DNA of 64,000 nucleotides from Tipula vernalis (Eukaryota; Arthropoda; Insecta; Diptera; Tipulidae). Made by a program: the position numbers and the translations under genes. How positions within the stretch are numbered: the stretch's first letter is position 1; each line of letters begins with the position of its first letter. The stretch spans positions 330,681,106 through 330,745,105 of the forward strand of contig OY282558.1 in the NCBI GenBank assembly GCA_958295665.1, written 5' to 3'. Positions 11,104-23,434 of this stretch are shown piece after piece. The notes under the pieces are model-generated. The model saw only the letters and a list, made by a program, of their open reading frames with translations, was not told where the DNA came from and searched no databases.

Positions 11104-11544
11104 AGTATGTTTATGCTCAGCGTCGAGTCATCTTAAGTTATCTTTTTTAGCGTTTATACTACAGAGTCAAATCGTAGTCGAGTCGAAACTAGGTTGACAT
11201 CGAGTCAGGAACGTCAAAAAAAATCATTTACTATCGTATGAATATATGTTTTTCTTGTATTATTTTCTGAATTTTATAAAAACAAAATAACAAAGTTTTA
11301 TTGCCACACAAAAATCGAAGAGGCGCACACGAATTAAGAAATCAAATTGGAGTCTTTTTATTATTTTTTGTTGTTTTTATTTTTCGACTCGACTCCGTTT
11401 ATAGTGAATGTTTTTAGAGTTAACTCGACTCGATCCTAGAAATTTTTTAGGTCGAGTCGAGTTAACTACAAGATGATTCGACTCCGTTTATAGTAAAAGA
11501 TAGCCTAGGTTCAAACCAGGTTGAACCCTAAGCATAAACGTACT
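11104..11544. mobile_element. MITE with AGTAYGTTTATGC ends, copy 1
   Basis: The left end AGTATGTTTATGCTCAG and the right end CTAAGCATAAACGTACT are inverted. The interior is rich in GAGTCGAGTC and GACTCGACTC arms. It is a diverged relative of the units at 12370-12543 and 28043-28357, sharing the GGTTCAA...GGTTGAA block next to one end. It lies 0.2 kb upstream of Bx42. Confidence 0.6.
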
Positions 11545-11568
11545 CAATTAGTTGGTTAAATAAAGGTA

Positions 11569-12030
11569 GGCGCATGCCAAAAGACTTCAGGGTGAAAGAC
11601 ACCAAGAGCAGCTCGACATGTCCCACATATTCCACTTGTGATAGATTTTCTTTTAATCAATATTTATCTATTAAAATTATCAAGTATTTAAATGTTTTTA
11701 TAAAAATTGCTTATAATTTTGCTTAACATACGACTCTCTGTGAATACATAAGTAAATCAACATTTGTATATTTAAATTTGCTGCTCCCTGCCGCTGCTCG
11801 GTGTCTTTTACGCTTTAGGTTTTTTTCGTTTTTCGACACGCAGTCTACACTAAAAAAGATAAAAATTGTCCATCTCTCTTGTGTTATATTCTAAAAAAGT
11901 TACCAAAAATAATACAACAGTAAAAACATTTAGTAAATTTTTAGAATATAATACAAGAGAGATTTAAAAATTTTATCTTTTTAGTGTAGACTGCGTGTCG
12001 CAAAACCTGAAGTCTTTGGGCATGCGCCCG
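11569..12030. mobile_element. MITE with GCGCATGCC ends, interrupted
   Basis: The left arm GCGCATGCCAAAAGACTTCA and an inner block GAAAGACACC-AAGAGCAGC are matched in reverse on the right (GCTGCTCGGTGTCTTT and TGAAGTCTTTGGGCATGCGC). The right arm is split by the hairpin element at 11834-12000. Confidence 0.65.
11834..12000. mobile_element. Hairpin MITE inserted in another MITE
   Basis: A long near-perfect hairpin: CGACACGCAGTCTACACTAA at the left is the reverse complement of the right end, and arms of about 65 bases continue inward (AAAGATAAAA, then ATCTCTCTTGT and TATTCTAAAAA). It interrupts the right arm of the surrounding MITE. Confidence 0.75.
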
Positions 12031-12369
12031 CTTTGAAGGTATTAGGCATATTATATTATGCACAGAAGAAAGATTAACCAGAATAGACATATTTTGGAAT
12101 ATTATAGTAGTTAATACAAATTATGCTGTCAAAACAAAACTTCTCAAATAGTTTCACTAACTAGACTGTTAAGGATTCTCAATTTTTATTATTTCAAATC
12201 AAAACCAGTAAACCAAAGAATACATAACCAAACTTTCTCTTACCTTCGGCAAATCAAGGTCAAAAAAATAAGTCCAAATTTTTCCATATAAAAACAGCGT
12301 TATGTCTCTTCTGGTTGTATTCTGTGGTATTAGTTTAATTTTCCATAATTACCCTATTGGTGCACAAAT

Positions 12370-12543
12370 AGTACTTACTTATATGATGGAAGTCGAGTCA
12401 ACTTAGAGTTAACTTTGGATCAACTTTGTGTTAACTTTTTGAGCGTCTATAATGACGAGTTACTTCCAAGTTGACTCGATCCTGTTTATAATAAAAGTTA
12501 ATCCGGGTTCAACCCGGATTGAATTCCTATCATAAACGTACTA
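12370..12543. mobile_element. MITE with AGTACGTTTATG end, copy 2 (uninterrupted)
   Basis: The interior (AAGTCGAGTCAACTTAGAGT, GGTTCAACCCGGATTGAA) and the ends match, in inverse orientation, the unit at 28043-28357, which carries an extra insertion. This copy shows the uninterrupted form. Confidence 0.7.
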
Positions 12544-12774
12544 AAAGTTAAAAATATATTTGGTGTCCACATCAAAAATAGAATTGTATAAATTCAAATT
12601 AGGTTCCAATTCTAATTTCTTTTAGACGATTTACGAACGATAAGAAAAATTTCTGCATTATCTACGTCAGAAAAATGTATATTTTTGACATTCTATAAAA
12701 CGCTAACCTTTAAAAAGTTTAGATTAAATTTTTTCGAGTATCGCAAACAAAGTTATAATTTAGTTAATATTAAT

Positions 12775-15577
12775 ATGGACAATATATCTAGTAGTAAGTA
12801 TTTTAATAAAATACTATTATATTCGTAGCGAGTACATCCTAAAAAATATGGTGTAACCAAACTTATTCGACTGATATTTCATTGAAGCATCTTCATAAAT
12901 TTGGACGAATCGCTTTTATTGTTATTTATAAATAATATAAATGGAAATTAAGGAATAACATTTTGTTCGAGATATGCTAATCTTTTGTTTTTGTGTGCGA
13001 TATGAGCAATTCATTATAATATGATTTTCCTTATCATTTTGTAGGTAATGATACAAAAAAACCTCTACTCAGAACATCTAAATTGGGTTCACTGCGTCCT
13101 TCGCTATTCCAATCAAACAACTCATCTGGTCCCGAAAATCATGATAAAATCGAGAATACAAATGGTGACGGTGGTGATACCAATGCTGTTACTGTGGCCG
13201 TTCCAGAAACATCCAAATTAAATCCCTTTTTAAAATGTGCTGATAGCGATGATGAAACAACCACCTCAGTTCCTACTACAAGTGAAAACAGTAAGGATGA
13301 GGTAAAGTTTTTTTTTCCGGGATAATAAAACGTCGCAAAATATTATAAATATTAAATTTTATTTTAGAAAACCGATCCTTTGGCACTTTTATCGAAAAAT
13401 GGTTTACCGAAATCGAATTTATTTAAAAACCAACCACCATCATTCTCCAGTAGCAGCTCGTTTGTATTCGGGCAAAATGTGCATGAAAGAGTCACTGGGG
13501 TTAGCATTTCATATGACTGACGAACCGAACCTTAAATTAAGTAATTATTTTTGATTCTAGGAGCAGCAACCAACTAGCTCGACGGCCGAAGTGACCAGCA
13601 CCGAAGATAAAAATGATTCGGATACTAGTTCAAGTGGTCTATTATTTTCGAGTGTTGTTCAAAAAACGACAACGACACAACCAAATGACACGCAATCCAA
13701 TAGTAAAAGTTTACAAGAAGCTGCACGGGAATATGAAGAAAGTCGTGCACAAAAAAGAAAATTCGATGAAGTGGAAACCATAACAGGGGAGGAAGATGAG
13801 AATAATGTGATCGAGGTAGTGTGTTTTCTGGTGAGATCGGGTATAAAAATAACACCCTTCTACCTAATTTTTCTAGATTAACTGTAAATTGTTTGCATTT
13901 GTTGCATCCACCTATGAAGAACGTGGAAGAGGATGCTTACGTCTAAACGATCCTAAAAAGGAAGGGGAATCATCAAGGGTTGTGTTTCGCACATCGGGTA
14001 GTTTAAGAGTCTTAATAAATACTAAGGTGAGTAAATTAAAATATTGCATGGTTACAATAAAATACATATTACTGAGTAACAGAAACACTTATTTGTTCCT
14101 GGCGTTCTTTCCGTGTTTTTCCGAATTACTAAACAATTCATTTTTATGGTTACAATCCGTGAAGAGTCATTTATTTTAGTTTCTGAGTTTAATCGAAAAT
14201 GAGTATTTTCTATATAAATTAAAGTTTTTTAAATATTCTTAAAATTTAATTCTATCCAAAATTGAAAGTGGTAGGTATCAAATACGGCAATCTCCATTTT
14301 TGCCAAATTAAGGTATTTGAAGAAAACTCTTTGAGGAATGTTCCTAGCAATTGAACTGAAATTTAAAAGTATTATATTTATAATTAAATGATTTTTTATT
14401 ATTTTTCACAAATTTGTTGTATAGACTTAGTTTATATATTAATTAGTAAATTAAGTTAAAAAAAGGAAATTTGGCTTTGGTACTACAAATGTAAATTTCC
14501 GTATAATAAATAATAATTTTCCAGTTTTCGTTTTAGTTTATTTTAAGGTTTGATGGCGACACTGTCGAATCATATGCAAATATGAGCGTGTATGGAAATT
14601 GCCGTGTTTGATTCCAATGAATTTTTTGAATTACAATTTTAATAGGAATGTGTTGACTTTGAAACTGGCTAAAAACACCATTTTATGGGAATTTAAATAA
14701 CGAAAAATGACGTGTTTGATTCTAAATCTCTCAATTGCTAGATTTGATTATATAAATCTGGATGGTAAATTCAGATTCATATTTTTATTATGTAAATTAT
14801 TTTATTGGTTAGCGATTTTATGTTATTTTCAATTTGTCAATGTATTAGAGACGAGACTACCAGTATCCAAACCATAATTCTTACAGATATGCCGTTGTTT
14901 TGCCATTAAAATATGACTGTTCGGATAATTTAATTCGGAGCGTCTGTTTCACAAAAATTGTATTTTATGGAAGAATTCTATAAGAATTAAATTGCTGAAA
15001 AAAGCGTTTTGGACCCTACAGGAGATTCCCGTGATTATCAATGACTAAATAATTACAGTATCTTATACATATGTATATCCTTTTTTCGCCCTGCATATTT
15101 TTCCACTTTTATAATATATTAATACACTCGATTATTGTAAAATTAATGACCGTCATAAGCAACTGCGCAAATATACCAATAAACGAACTCAATCACAAGA
15201 TATCATAATAAATAATGTTTTTTCCTTTCCTTCAGATTTGGAGTAATATGGTTGCAGAGAAGCCAAGCCAAAAAAGTCTCCGTCTAACAGCGATTGATAG
15301 TAATGGTCAGGTAAAAGTTTTTTTAATTATGGCTCGGCCAGAAGACGTTAAACGTTTACATACTTTGATAAATCATCGTATAAATAAAGAAAAACGAAAA
15401 GAGCCTTTGGCCGATAAAAATTTAAATGAAGAAAACAAAGCAATACAACAACCCTCACAACAATCATCAAATGATGATGATTGGGATAAAAAGGACACTG
15501 TTGAAAATAAAACAGAAGCCGTGGAAGAACCATCCCCTAAAAAAAAACATGTGGAATCACAGAATGAATTTCAATGA
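12775..15577 (+). CDS. RanBP3: RanBP3, Ran-binding nuclear export cofactor (six exons)
   Basis: Six exons join in frame to 384 codons: 12775-12793, 13045-13301, 13368-13499, 13561-13815, 13877-14026 and 15236-15577. All introns have GT-AG ends (first donor GTAAGT); four of the five are 61-251 bp and the last is 1209 bp. The family binds Ran-GTP and CRM1 and helps nuclear export. The C-terminal half holds the RanBD1 (PH-like) fold: CKLFAF, EERGRGCLRLND, SLRVLINTKIW and the final helix region (MARPEDVKRLHTLINHRI), about residues 215-325. The motif SSFVFGQNVHERV near residues 123-135 is the FG-like segment conserved just before it. A basic QKRKFDE patch may be a nuclear localisation signal. The tail is acidic and basic low-complexity sequence. 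The start ATG at 12775 is chosen because its donor and the split Ser codon give an open frame into exon 2; an upstream non-coding exon is possible. Confidence 0.92.
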
Positions 15578-17090
15578 AATCTTTATTTTTATACTTTTAA
15601 ATTAATTTTATCTGGTTCTTTTTTTTAAATTATATTGTAAAACCGAATAAGGATGAACAAATTTTTACTATTCGGCTCAATTAAAAGATAAATTCGCAAG
15701 TAAACAAACACACATAGTTACATTACGCTATTATTTCAACAACAAAAAAATAAAATTGAACTTTTATTATTACCTAATTATTATTTTAACAAAAACAAAA
15801 AATTTTAGATTTAACATAAATATTGTTGTGTGTAAAAAAAAAAACTTTTAGTAAATTAAGTTCTTAAATAATATCTTTAATTAGCGAAAAAAGTTTTATT
15901 TGTTTTTGTATAATTTGTAATTATGTATGAAAAAATAGAAATTAAAAAATCATTTTTGCTACATTCAATTATTCATTTTGATTTTATAATAGGTAGGTCT
16001 ATAACAATCTTCGTTAAATTGATGATTTCTTACTTTTTCCTCGTGGCTATAATTTTTGTATATAAATAAGTAATACCTCAAATAAAACAATTTTTCAATA
16101 GACAACGCACAACAATTTAATGTTTTTGTTTTTAAATTGCATATGAAAAAACATTCCCCACAGGCTAATCTGAAAAATATTTTTAAATCAACTTTAAATT
16201 CATACATATATTATGGATTAAAAGTTTTTTTTTCTAATAATTCATACCAAACTAAATCATATTTTGTTAAAAAGTGAATTAAGGTTAAAAACAAATTAAC
16301 TTAATAATCTATACATACTTCTTTAACTGATGTAAATAAATTACCTACATTGTCCTAATTTGGTACAACTAAATATATTTATCTAATGACGATTTAAAGA
16401 AATGAAAAACGTAATGAATTCTGTCTTATATTGTATATTATTTATCTAATATATTGTCCGGCTTTTTTTTTTAATAGATTAAGCTCTTTGAACATAACTG
16501 TTTCTTGTACAGGACAGCTAAAATTATAACAAATAAAGTTTTAATAATAAAAAGGAATCAATATTTTTTTGTCTAGAATTATGTTTATAAATCATATTTT
16601 CAATTAAAATTGCTGTTAGTGATGAAATTTTAAGAACTTAACTTATAACATGACGTTGTGATTGAAAGTAAATATATAGGTAAGTTTTATATTTATGTCG
16701 CAATGAAGCACAAGGGAATAACTCGAATTATACCATTATGCAATAATACGTTAGATTCTCTGATTCGGCTTCTTAAGTAGTACATTTTACTGTTTATTTC
16801 TAAGTTTACTGAAAATTTACTTCCGACAAAAGAGAATAAGTAATCAAATCAACTTACTTTCGTTGAATTAAGTGTATCTCAATGTATTTTGAGAATGAGA
16901 TAGTTCTATTTGTCAAACGAGGATTGGAATATTTCTAACCGAAACAATAAGTTATGCAATTTTATAATTAAAATTTGTTAACTGCTGTTACGCCAGGTGC
17001 TGAGATAGAATTGAAAAGATTTTTGAAATAGAACCATCAACTGAAAAAGAAAATTCAAACATCGGAAAACACAAAAGAGATTCGAGCAAA
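15578..17090. other. AT-rich sequence downstream of RanBP3
   Basis: An AATAAA at 15749-15754 may serve as the RanBP3 poly(A) signal. I see no convincing coding region, RNA gene or inverted-repeat element in the rest of the stretch. Confidence 0.5.
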
Positions 17091-17099
17091 ATATTCTTC

Positions 17100-19500
17100 A
17101 ATATGAGTGGACATCGATCGGTTAAGCCATTAAAATCAACAAATTTCTTTTGGACTGTACGGGCATTGGCAATTACGACTTGTAAGTGGCATTCGTATTT
17201 GGTTTATTTGTGAAAAGATGGCATGACAAACGTGCCCAAGCAGATTGTGATTCACTCTTTGGAAGCAATGAAAGCCGAACGCGAAGCTACCGAAAAACGT
17301 TTTGAATTGCTTTTGTCGAAACAGCAGTCCAACGTCCATATTACCGCAAAAGAAAACTCAGCTAGATCACCGCTGGTAGTGAAGGATACTCGGTAGATCA
17401 GAGATTTATCAAAACAGCGTTACATTCGACCTTTGGTACGCAAAATACCAGAGTATCTTTGAAGTAGAAGCCAAAGCGTTTCCAGACACAGCAAAAGTTG
17501 GACTTTTAATGCAGAAGCTATACAATTCAACTACCAGAAGTTCACAAATACAATCTTGCCAAACTTGGCTATGGATTTGATGTTGGAGGCTGCAGCCAAA
17601 GATCTCAAGCGAATTTTCGGACAGAAGGAGTGACGCTATTTCGCGCCTCGTTATAAGGTTTTTAAAATCTGCAAGGAAAGCCGTGAAAAATACAAAAACT
17701 GCGAATCCGTGAAATTTGGGTTCAGTTCAAATGGAGCGAAGAAGATGTACAGATGCTGGTGTTCGTAAAAGTTCTGGTGGATTCGAAAGAATTTGCTGCA
17801 ATTCTTAAGAAGCTGCTCGAGATCACGAGGCAGCCGACGAGCCTTCATGTGAAATATAGAAAGAAGAAAGCAAGAAGCCCTGGCGGTCCACAAGAACAAG
17901 GTTTGTTTCAACGAGCGGGAAGAGCGCGCTCTATCCATGCGTTCACTGTGGGGGCAACCACTTCCACAGACTGCTCGTTGAACAGCAAAACGTGCACGGT
18001 TTGCAATGGCGTCGGTGATAAAAGCTAGATGGACTTCTTCAGCAGCTCATGCATCTGGAGGTAGCTAGATGGACTTCTTCAGCAGCTCATGCATCTGGAG
18101 GTAGCTCCAAACAAACGAGGAAATGATCCGCGTTGTCGAAGGAACGCGATCAGTAATATCCATCAAAATGCAATCAAAAACTTTGTCACTGCAACTGTTG
18201 ACGGAACTTAGGTTAAGCTGCAACATGACAGCGGATTAGAATTGACGATCATATCTCAAGCGAACTGGGGGAAGCAAGCTTGAGGCGTAAAAGTGACTGC
18301 AGTAAATACTTCCGGCAAGCTTATAAGAATCCTGGTAATCATTTACGTCTCACCGTCATTGCTGAACTTTTTCGGCATCAAATGGATGACAAAACCGAAA
18401 TTGTGGGATGTTCCACCGTCAATATATTACAATGACAGTACAGTACAGAGCGGTCACTCACTCTCGAAAACGAGGTAGAAACAAAGTTTGAAGCCTGTGA
18501 CAAACCCGATCTTCCGCCGTGCACAATCGATGCCACATGCAGCCTCGAAGCCAATCGAGGACGAACTTATTTGCCTAAGTGCCAAGATCAGATTCGTCGG
18601 CAATACATTTTTCACCGTCATCGACATGTATGATGCATTCCTACAAGTAAAACTGGATGATGTTTCCAAGTAAACCATTTACAATCGGGGCTTAAAATGC
18701 CACCCGGTATATTCTAACAATTGATGGACAGCATGAAAGGTGGCGTAGAGGGTGCTCTCTCTAACTTGGATCGACTATTATCATCGGATGCAAAGTCGAC
18801 TAACAGCACCGTGAGCATGCAAGAACATGGTTTCACTCTTAAGAATGAAACCGGTATCCGACCACATCCAACTAAGCTGGATGGAAATTTTCGCACTTTT
18901 CATTTCTCTTCATACTTCATGATTGTTTAATAAAACAATACAATATTTATTCGCTGTAAAATTTGATGATCGCGACAAGCAATGACGTAAAGGAGGAGAG
19001 TTATCACAGAAAACGGACGGCCAAGAACGAGTTGTTGCATACTACTTCAAAACCTTGACCGAAATGACCGAGATATGAGCCAATAAGTAGGACTCACTTT
19101 TGAAAATTCTTGCTAATGGTAGACTTATTTTCTATGTCAATGTTTATTTTTTACCTATTTTACCGAGCGCCAAGGAGGTATAACCCCTTAAGTATTTCCA
19201 TAAATACCTCTAAGGCCAAAAATTCTATTTACGGAAAGATCATTGTGGCTGTTGTAATTCAAGAATAAAGAGGAACAGGTAGCGCATTGAAACGCACACG
19301 GGAATGGCGACCATATGAAGTGGAACGAAGTATTGTGGGCAAGTTGAAGGAAAGAAAGGCGTCATCGACGGACGACGTTAGGCTTAAGCAATTGCTGCCT
19401 GATGAGGAGTGGACTGACGAAATAGTCAGAAAAGAGCGATTATGGGACTGTTATATGTTGCTCGTTGAGATAGAACTGGAGACAAATATGTGATGAAATT
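17100..19500 (+). mobile_element. Degraded Ty3/gypsy element, same family as the 35.6-57.1 kb copy
   Basis: Pieces lie in element order. A Gag region starts near 17220 (VPKQIVIHSLEAMKAERE), continues at 17540 (FTNTILPNLAMDLM), and holds cysteine knuckles near 17940-18025 (CVHCGGNHFH in one frame, CTVCNGVG in another). Protease and RT follow (VIDMYDAFLQVKLDD at 18610-18665), then an RNase H start at 18960-19060 (LSQKTDGQERV). The pre-integrase block LLPDEEWTDEI at 19392 occurs again at 43741-43775 in the other copy. Both copies share these motifs almost word for word. Stops and frameshifts are everywhere and no LTR was found. Confidence 0.75.
18023..18106 (+). repeat. 40-bp tandem duplication in the gypsy relic
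   Basis: The unit beginning AGCTAGATGGACTTCTTCAG occurs twice in a row with a period of 40 bases and no visible mismatch, so the duplication is more recent than most other damage in this relic. Confidence 0.85.
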
Positions 19501-19557
19501 GGTATGCCCACAGCGCAAAAGGTTGTACAGCAAATATGACATATCTCGCGATTAATA

Positions 19558-19713
19558 CCCTAGACAGACTGTGGTTTAATAAATCCAATTTAGCTAAACT
19601 AGTTTAAGTATTCTATGCAAAAACAAAGGGATTAGCGAGGTTGACACACTGCGACTAATCTCGAAAAATTCACTAAATCGGTTTTATTAAATCGCAGTGT
19701 GTCTAGGCTAGGG
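19558..19713. mobile_element. 156-bp MITE with TA target site
   Basis: The left end CCCTAGACAGACTGTGGTTT and the reverse complement of the right end (CCCTAGCCTAGACACACTGC, then GATTTAATAAAA) are related over about 28 bases. TA flanks both sides. An internal inverted copy (GACACACTGCGACTAATC at 19634) adds a second fold. A fragment of the same family lies at 1968-2002. Confidence 0.7.
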
Positions 19714-19819
19714 TATAAGCTAATAATACATAATGTTTTGAATAACTAAACCAAATACATAGACTTTTTTCAAAAATTATTTATATATTTACAAAAATAA
19801 TTATGTTAAACAAATTTGA

Positions 19820-21251
19820 TTAATTAAATGACTTTATGACTTTGATTTCTTCTATAACTTTATCTGCTTTTACGCTTTCGATGGAATCAGAATCATCACT
19901 TGAAGAAGCAGCTTCGTCGCTCGTGAGTTCTTCAATTCGGTCATTACACTCTAATGCTTTTGGCGCTGGGTTTGCAATCTTTGGGCTTGATGTTTTCGTT
20001 TTAGAACTTTCATTACATTCTATTTCTTTCATCACTAGGTCTGAACTTTTTGGATTTCCTTTCCTTTTCTTTTTAGTATTGAGATTGAAAGTGAAATGAA
20101 TTGGTTCAGGTGGTTTATTTTCAATTTTAGCAGTTTCTACTGGACCATGGCGCTCAGCTCTGTTTTCGCTAAATATTGACCGAAAAATGTTGTTGATAGT
20201 GGATTTTAAACAAGCTATTAGCAAATCTTTTAAGAAGAACAAAACGACTCCTACACAAATAATGTTGTACGGAAATGCTGTATCCGCTGAGATTGTTTTC
20301 ACAATATGTATTATTTTTTGAACGAATTTAAGGATATTTTTGTATACTAAGAAATCAATAAAATGATCAAAAATATCACAATATTCTTTATGAAAATATT
20401 TTTTGTTGCCCATCAAATGTTGTTTGCACTCATCTTGAGGTGATTTCCCAAAAAGCTCAGTAATAAATTGAAAGCCAGTTGCCTTCTTTATTTGACATGG
20501 ATTATCACTTGAATTTTGTAACTCCAGCAATTTATCGATTTCCTTTTCTTGGCAGCATCTCATATAATCAAAAGCATAGCTTGTCAAAAATGCTATGCTA
20601 ATAAAAGTTATTATAACATTTCGCTTTAGAAACCGCGATAATTGCCATACGAACGCTAAAAACGCAATTAATAAAATAAAAAACTTTGTATCTTCTAACG
20701 GTATCTTATCGCTTATAAACATTTCAATCTTTTCGTATAAGGAAAGCACATCATCAAATGAATTGGCGATAAAGCCGTTACTATTCTTTGACAAGATATC
20801 GAAAATTTTTGCATCAATGGCATGTACATTATTTTTTATCTTTGTAAATTGTTCAATATCTTCGTTAGATAATTCTATAGTTATATGACGCTTTAGATTG
20901 CCTGAGCTTGGATCTATTTTGAAACGATCCTTATTCACCAAGTAGTTGACTAACTTAAGATAATAAAGTTCCAGCACATCGTATTTAATACGGTTACCAC
21001 AAGAATTTTCCTGTACTTCAGATTCCGAGTCACCTGTTGAGTGTTCCGTTATTTTTCTTGTATCGTAGGCCAAATTTTGTTCTTTTTGGATTTTACCCCA
21101 TGCATGTGGATGCTCCCATTTTGGATTTATATCACAAATTACTTGGCCTACAACTGAACAGCCCAGTAAGAAAAACACAACTGAAATAAAAACTTATTAC
21201 AACAGTTTTATTTGATTGAATATAATAAAATGTATAATTACTGCGTTGCAT
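19820..21251 (-). CDS. Clcc1: CLCC1-like chloride channel (ER membrane), two exons
   Basis: The main exon is 21180-19820. I add a 10-nt coding first exon at 21251-21242: ATG CAA CGC A, donor GTAATT, a 61-bp intron ending TTTTATTTCAG, then TT GTG. This gives the start MQRIVFFLLGCSVVGQVICD, a normal signal peptide, and 456 residues in all. Three further hydrophobic segments lie near residues 170-186, 193-210 and 305-328. The lumenal DPSSG motif, the WQLSRFLKRN block after the first segment, and a cysteine-rich loop (residues ~230-275) match the layout of the CLCC1/Mid-1-related chloride channel family, known as ER and nuclear-envelope membrane proteins. The C-terminal tail is cytosolic-like, charged and serine-rich. 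Sequence conservation is weak, so the family call rests on topology and these blocks. The frame is intact. Confidence 0.75.
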
Positions 21252-22253
21252 TTCTTATAAATAATTAAATATTAATACAAAAGACTCATTAAAATAATTT
21301 TTTTTATTATAAAATACTAGGAAAGTGTATTCCCATGTTATATTTTTGTGTTTTGACAATTGCGTCATGTGTGATTTTATTGTAGTTTTCCTGTTGCAAC
21401 AAAAAACAGATTCGGAACGAAAACCAAGTGACAGTGACAGCAGCTGTCATTCGTCGCTCGGTAAAATTTTTCGGAGGGATTCCTAATAGCTGTATTTTGT
21501 TGAGAAATTTACAACAACAATTGCACGTAACAGGAATTAAATAATTCGAACCAAAAAATTTGAGTTATTTAATTCTAGCTCGAACAAATAAAATACGTAA
21601 TAAAAATTGAAGCGTGATTTACACGTTCCAACAATGTTTCCCAACAAAAAATGAAGAGATTAGTATATCGCGAATTCCATTTGAAAGACAAGAACAAATA
21701 TATAAACAAACAAAATTTTGTTGGACTTTTTTTTTTTTTTTTTTCAACTTTGTTTCCATAAAAAATTTTTTTGACTATAAAATATACTCGACCCGAGTAT
21801 ATTTTATGGAAACAAACAACAACAAACACTTTAAAAATGGCGATTTGTAAAATTTTTATAGCGCTTTATTATTATTTTTTAAAATAAAAATTAAAATTTA
21901 CGTTCGAACAATTTTCATTTTAGCCAAGAAAAGTCGTAATTTTGATAAATAAAGTGGTATCGCTGCGGCATTCGTCAAAAATTACATTGTCGATTTTATA
22001 CCGCCAAAAAATTATAGCATGCCCGACATTTTTTTTTTTTTTTTATAAATTTTTGTTTAAAAATGGAAGTTTACTTTCGAAAAGCTTTATTTTAGCCAGA
22101 AAAGTTGTAATTTTGAAACATAAAGTTGTATTATCGCCCTATTCGACATCGTAGATTTTATACCGCCACAAAGTTATAGCATGACCGACATTTTCGTTTT
22201 ATACTTTTCTCTTTTTATCGCATGTAAATATTTTCTATTGCGTGTAGCTCTAA

Positions 22254-22592
22254 TGTGGATTTCGATTCACCAAATTGAATTGCACTCAGTGCAAAAAGTG
22301 TAATTTTTTTACCCAGGAAATATTCGATTGACCAAAAAAAATTGCACTGACAGCTACACCAGTGCAATTTCGACTACTCCAGTTTTAACTATATATAGTT
22401 TATACGATAGTTTTACCCCTCTTTTTACAAATGCACTAAACAATCGTGTCATTGTGCTGTCATTTTCGATTTGACTTGTCGTTTTAATATGGTTTGACAG
22501 ATAACAGAACGCAATTCGGTGTTTATGTTCGATTGACCAAGAAGTTGAGGTTACACTTTAAAAAAGGGGTAAAAAATCAATCGAAAACGACA
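22254..22592. mobile_element. 339-bp insertion with TAA target duplication
   Basis: Comparison with the sister copy near 25531 gives the empty site. The insert starts TGTGGATTTCGATTCACC and the reverse complement of its end starts TGTCGTTTTCGATTGA. TAA flanks both sides (22251-22253 and 22593-22595). A 3-bp TAA/TTA duplication fits the PIF/Harbinger superfamily. The inside has no coding region. Confidence 0.7.
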
Positions 22593-22639
22593 TAAGTCTA
22601 AAGAAAAAAAGTTGGAAAAACATTGTTGGAACGTGTAAA

Positions 22640-23434
22640 GGTACTATTCCACTAGCAATATTCCTTAAATTTTACTGATAGTAAAAAAAAAAGAAAAAGA
22701 GAAAACAGTCTGAAACTCTATGTAATAGACAAATACAACGTTTTCTTTCTTTATAGCAAATTTTTAAGGAGAAATATTGACAGCACACAAAAACATAACC
22801 AATAATTATTTAAAAAAAATTAATGTTACTATTAATTCGATTAGTTTGAAATCCCAAAATTATCTAAAAATTAAATATTATTAATACCCACAACAGAATT
22901 ATATTTTTTAGTATATTTTCTGTAAAAATTTAAAAAATCTCTAACAAAAAAACGTCATGTGTTTTTTTATTTTCACTTTTTTATAGCATATTTTTAAGGA
23001 GAAACTTTGACAGCAATTGCAACATAACCTAGAAAATATCATAAATTGTTATACAACTCTCTTGTGGAATTTTTGCAATCAAAATAATTAATTAAAGTCA
23101 CTTTTTTAAACTTTTTTATTATTCCTGTACGTGTACGCCTGTACGTATTTTAATTAGAAATGATAATGACACTTCGCTAAAAGAATATATTTAACCATAA
23201 AATTATTAGTGTGCGAGAAATATTTCTCATCATATACTAATTTTAGTATGTGTGTTAGTGAGACTCCTATAAAAAGTTCCCGATTTGATAATTTTTATAG
23301 GAGTCTACACTACTACAGACACAAATATTTTTGTACTCAGAAGGTTTTTTGTTTCATTCTCCCATCTACCAAATATATATTTTTTTCTTCCTTTAATTTT
23401 ACTCACAGTACATTTTTTCTAGTGGAATACCGCC
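22640..23434. mobile_element. TTAA-target MITE (GGCGGTATTCCA ends), copy 1
   Basis: The left end GGTACTATTCCACTAG and the reverse complement of the right end GGCGGTATTCCACTAG match. TTAA follows the right end; the left flank reads TAAA. It interrupts the inverted repeat of the surrounding MITE. Interior blocks such as TTGACAGCA and ACATAACCAA recur in the copy at 30361-31009. TTAA targeting suggests a piggyBac-dependent non-autonomous element. Confidence 0.75.

Noticed and set aside
13083..13325. Separate short genes at 13083-13325, 13591-13881, 13889-14179 and 15215-15577
   Set aside because: They join through GT-AG introns into one RanBP3 reading frame.
15965..16207. 80-residue minus-strand frame downstream of RanBP3
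   Set aside because: AT-rich, no motif and no codon signal that I can see; likely chance.
21178..21180. CLCC1-like gene starting at GTG 21178
   Set aside because: An intron acceptor lies just upstream and a short ATG exon restores a normal signal peptide.
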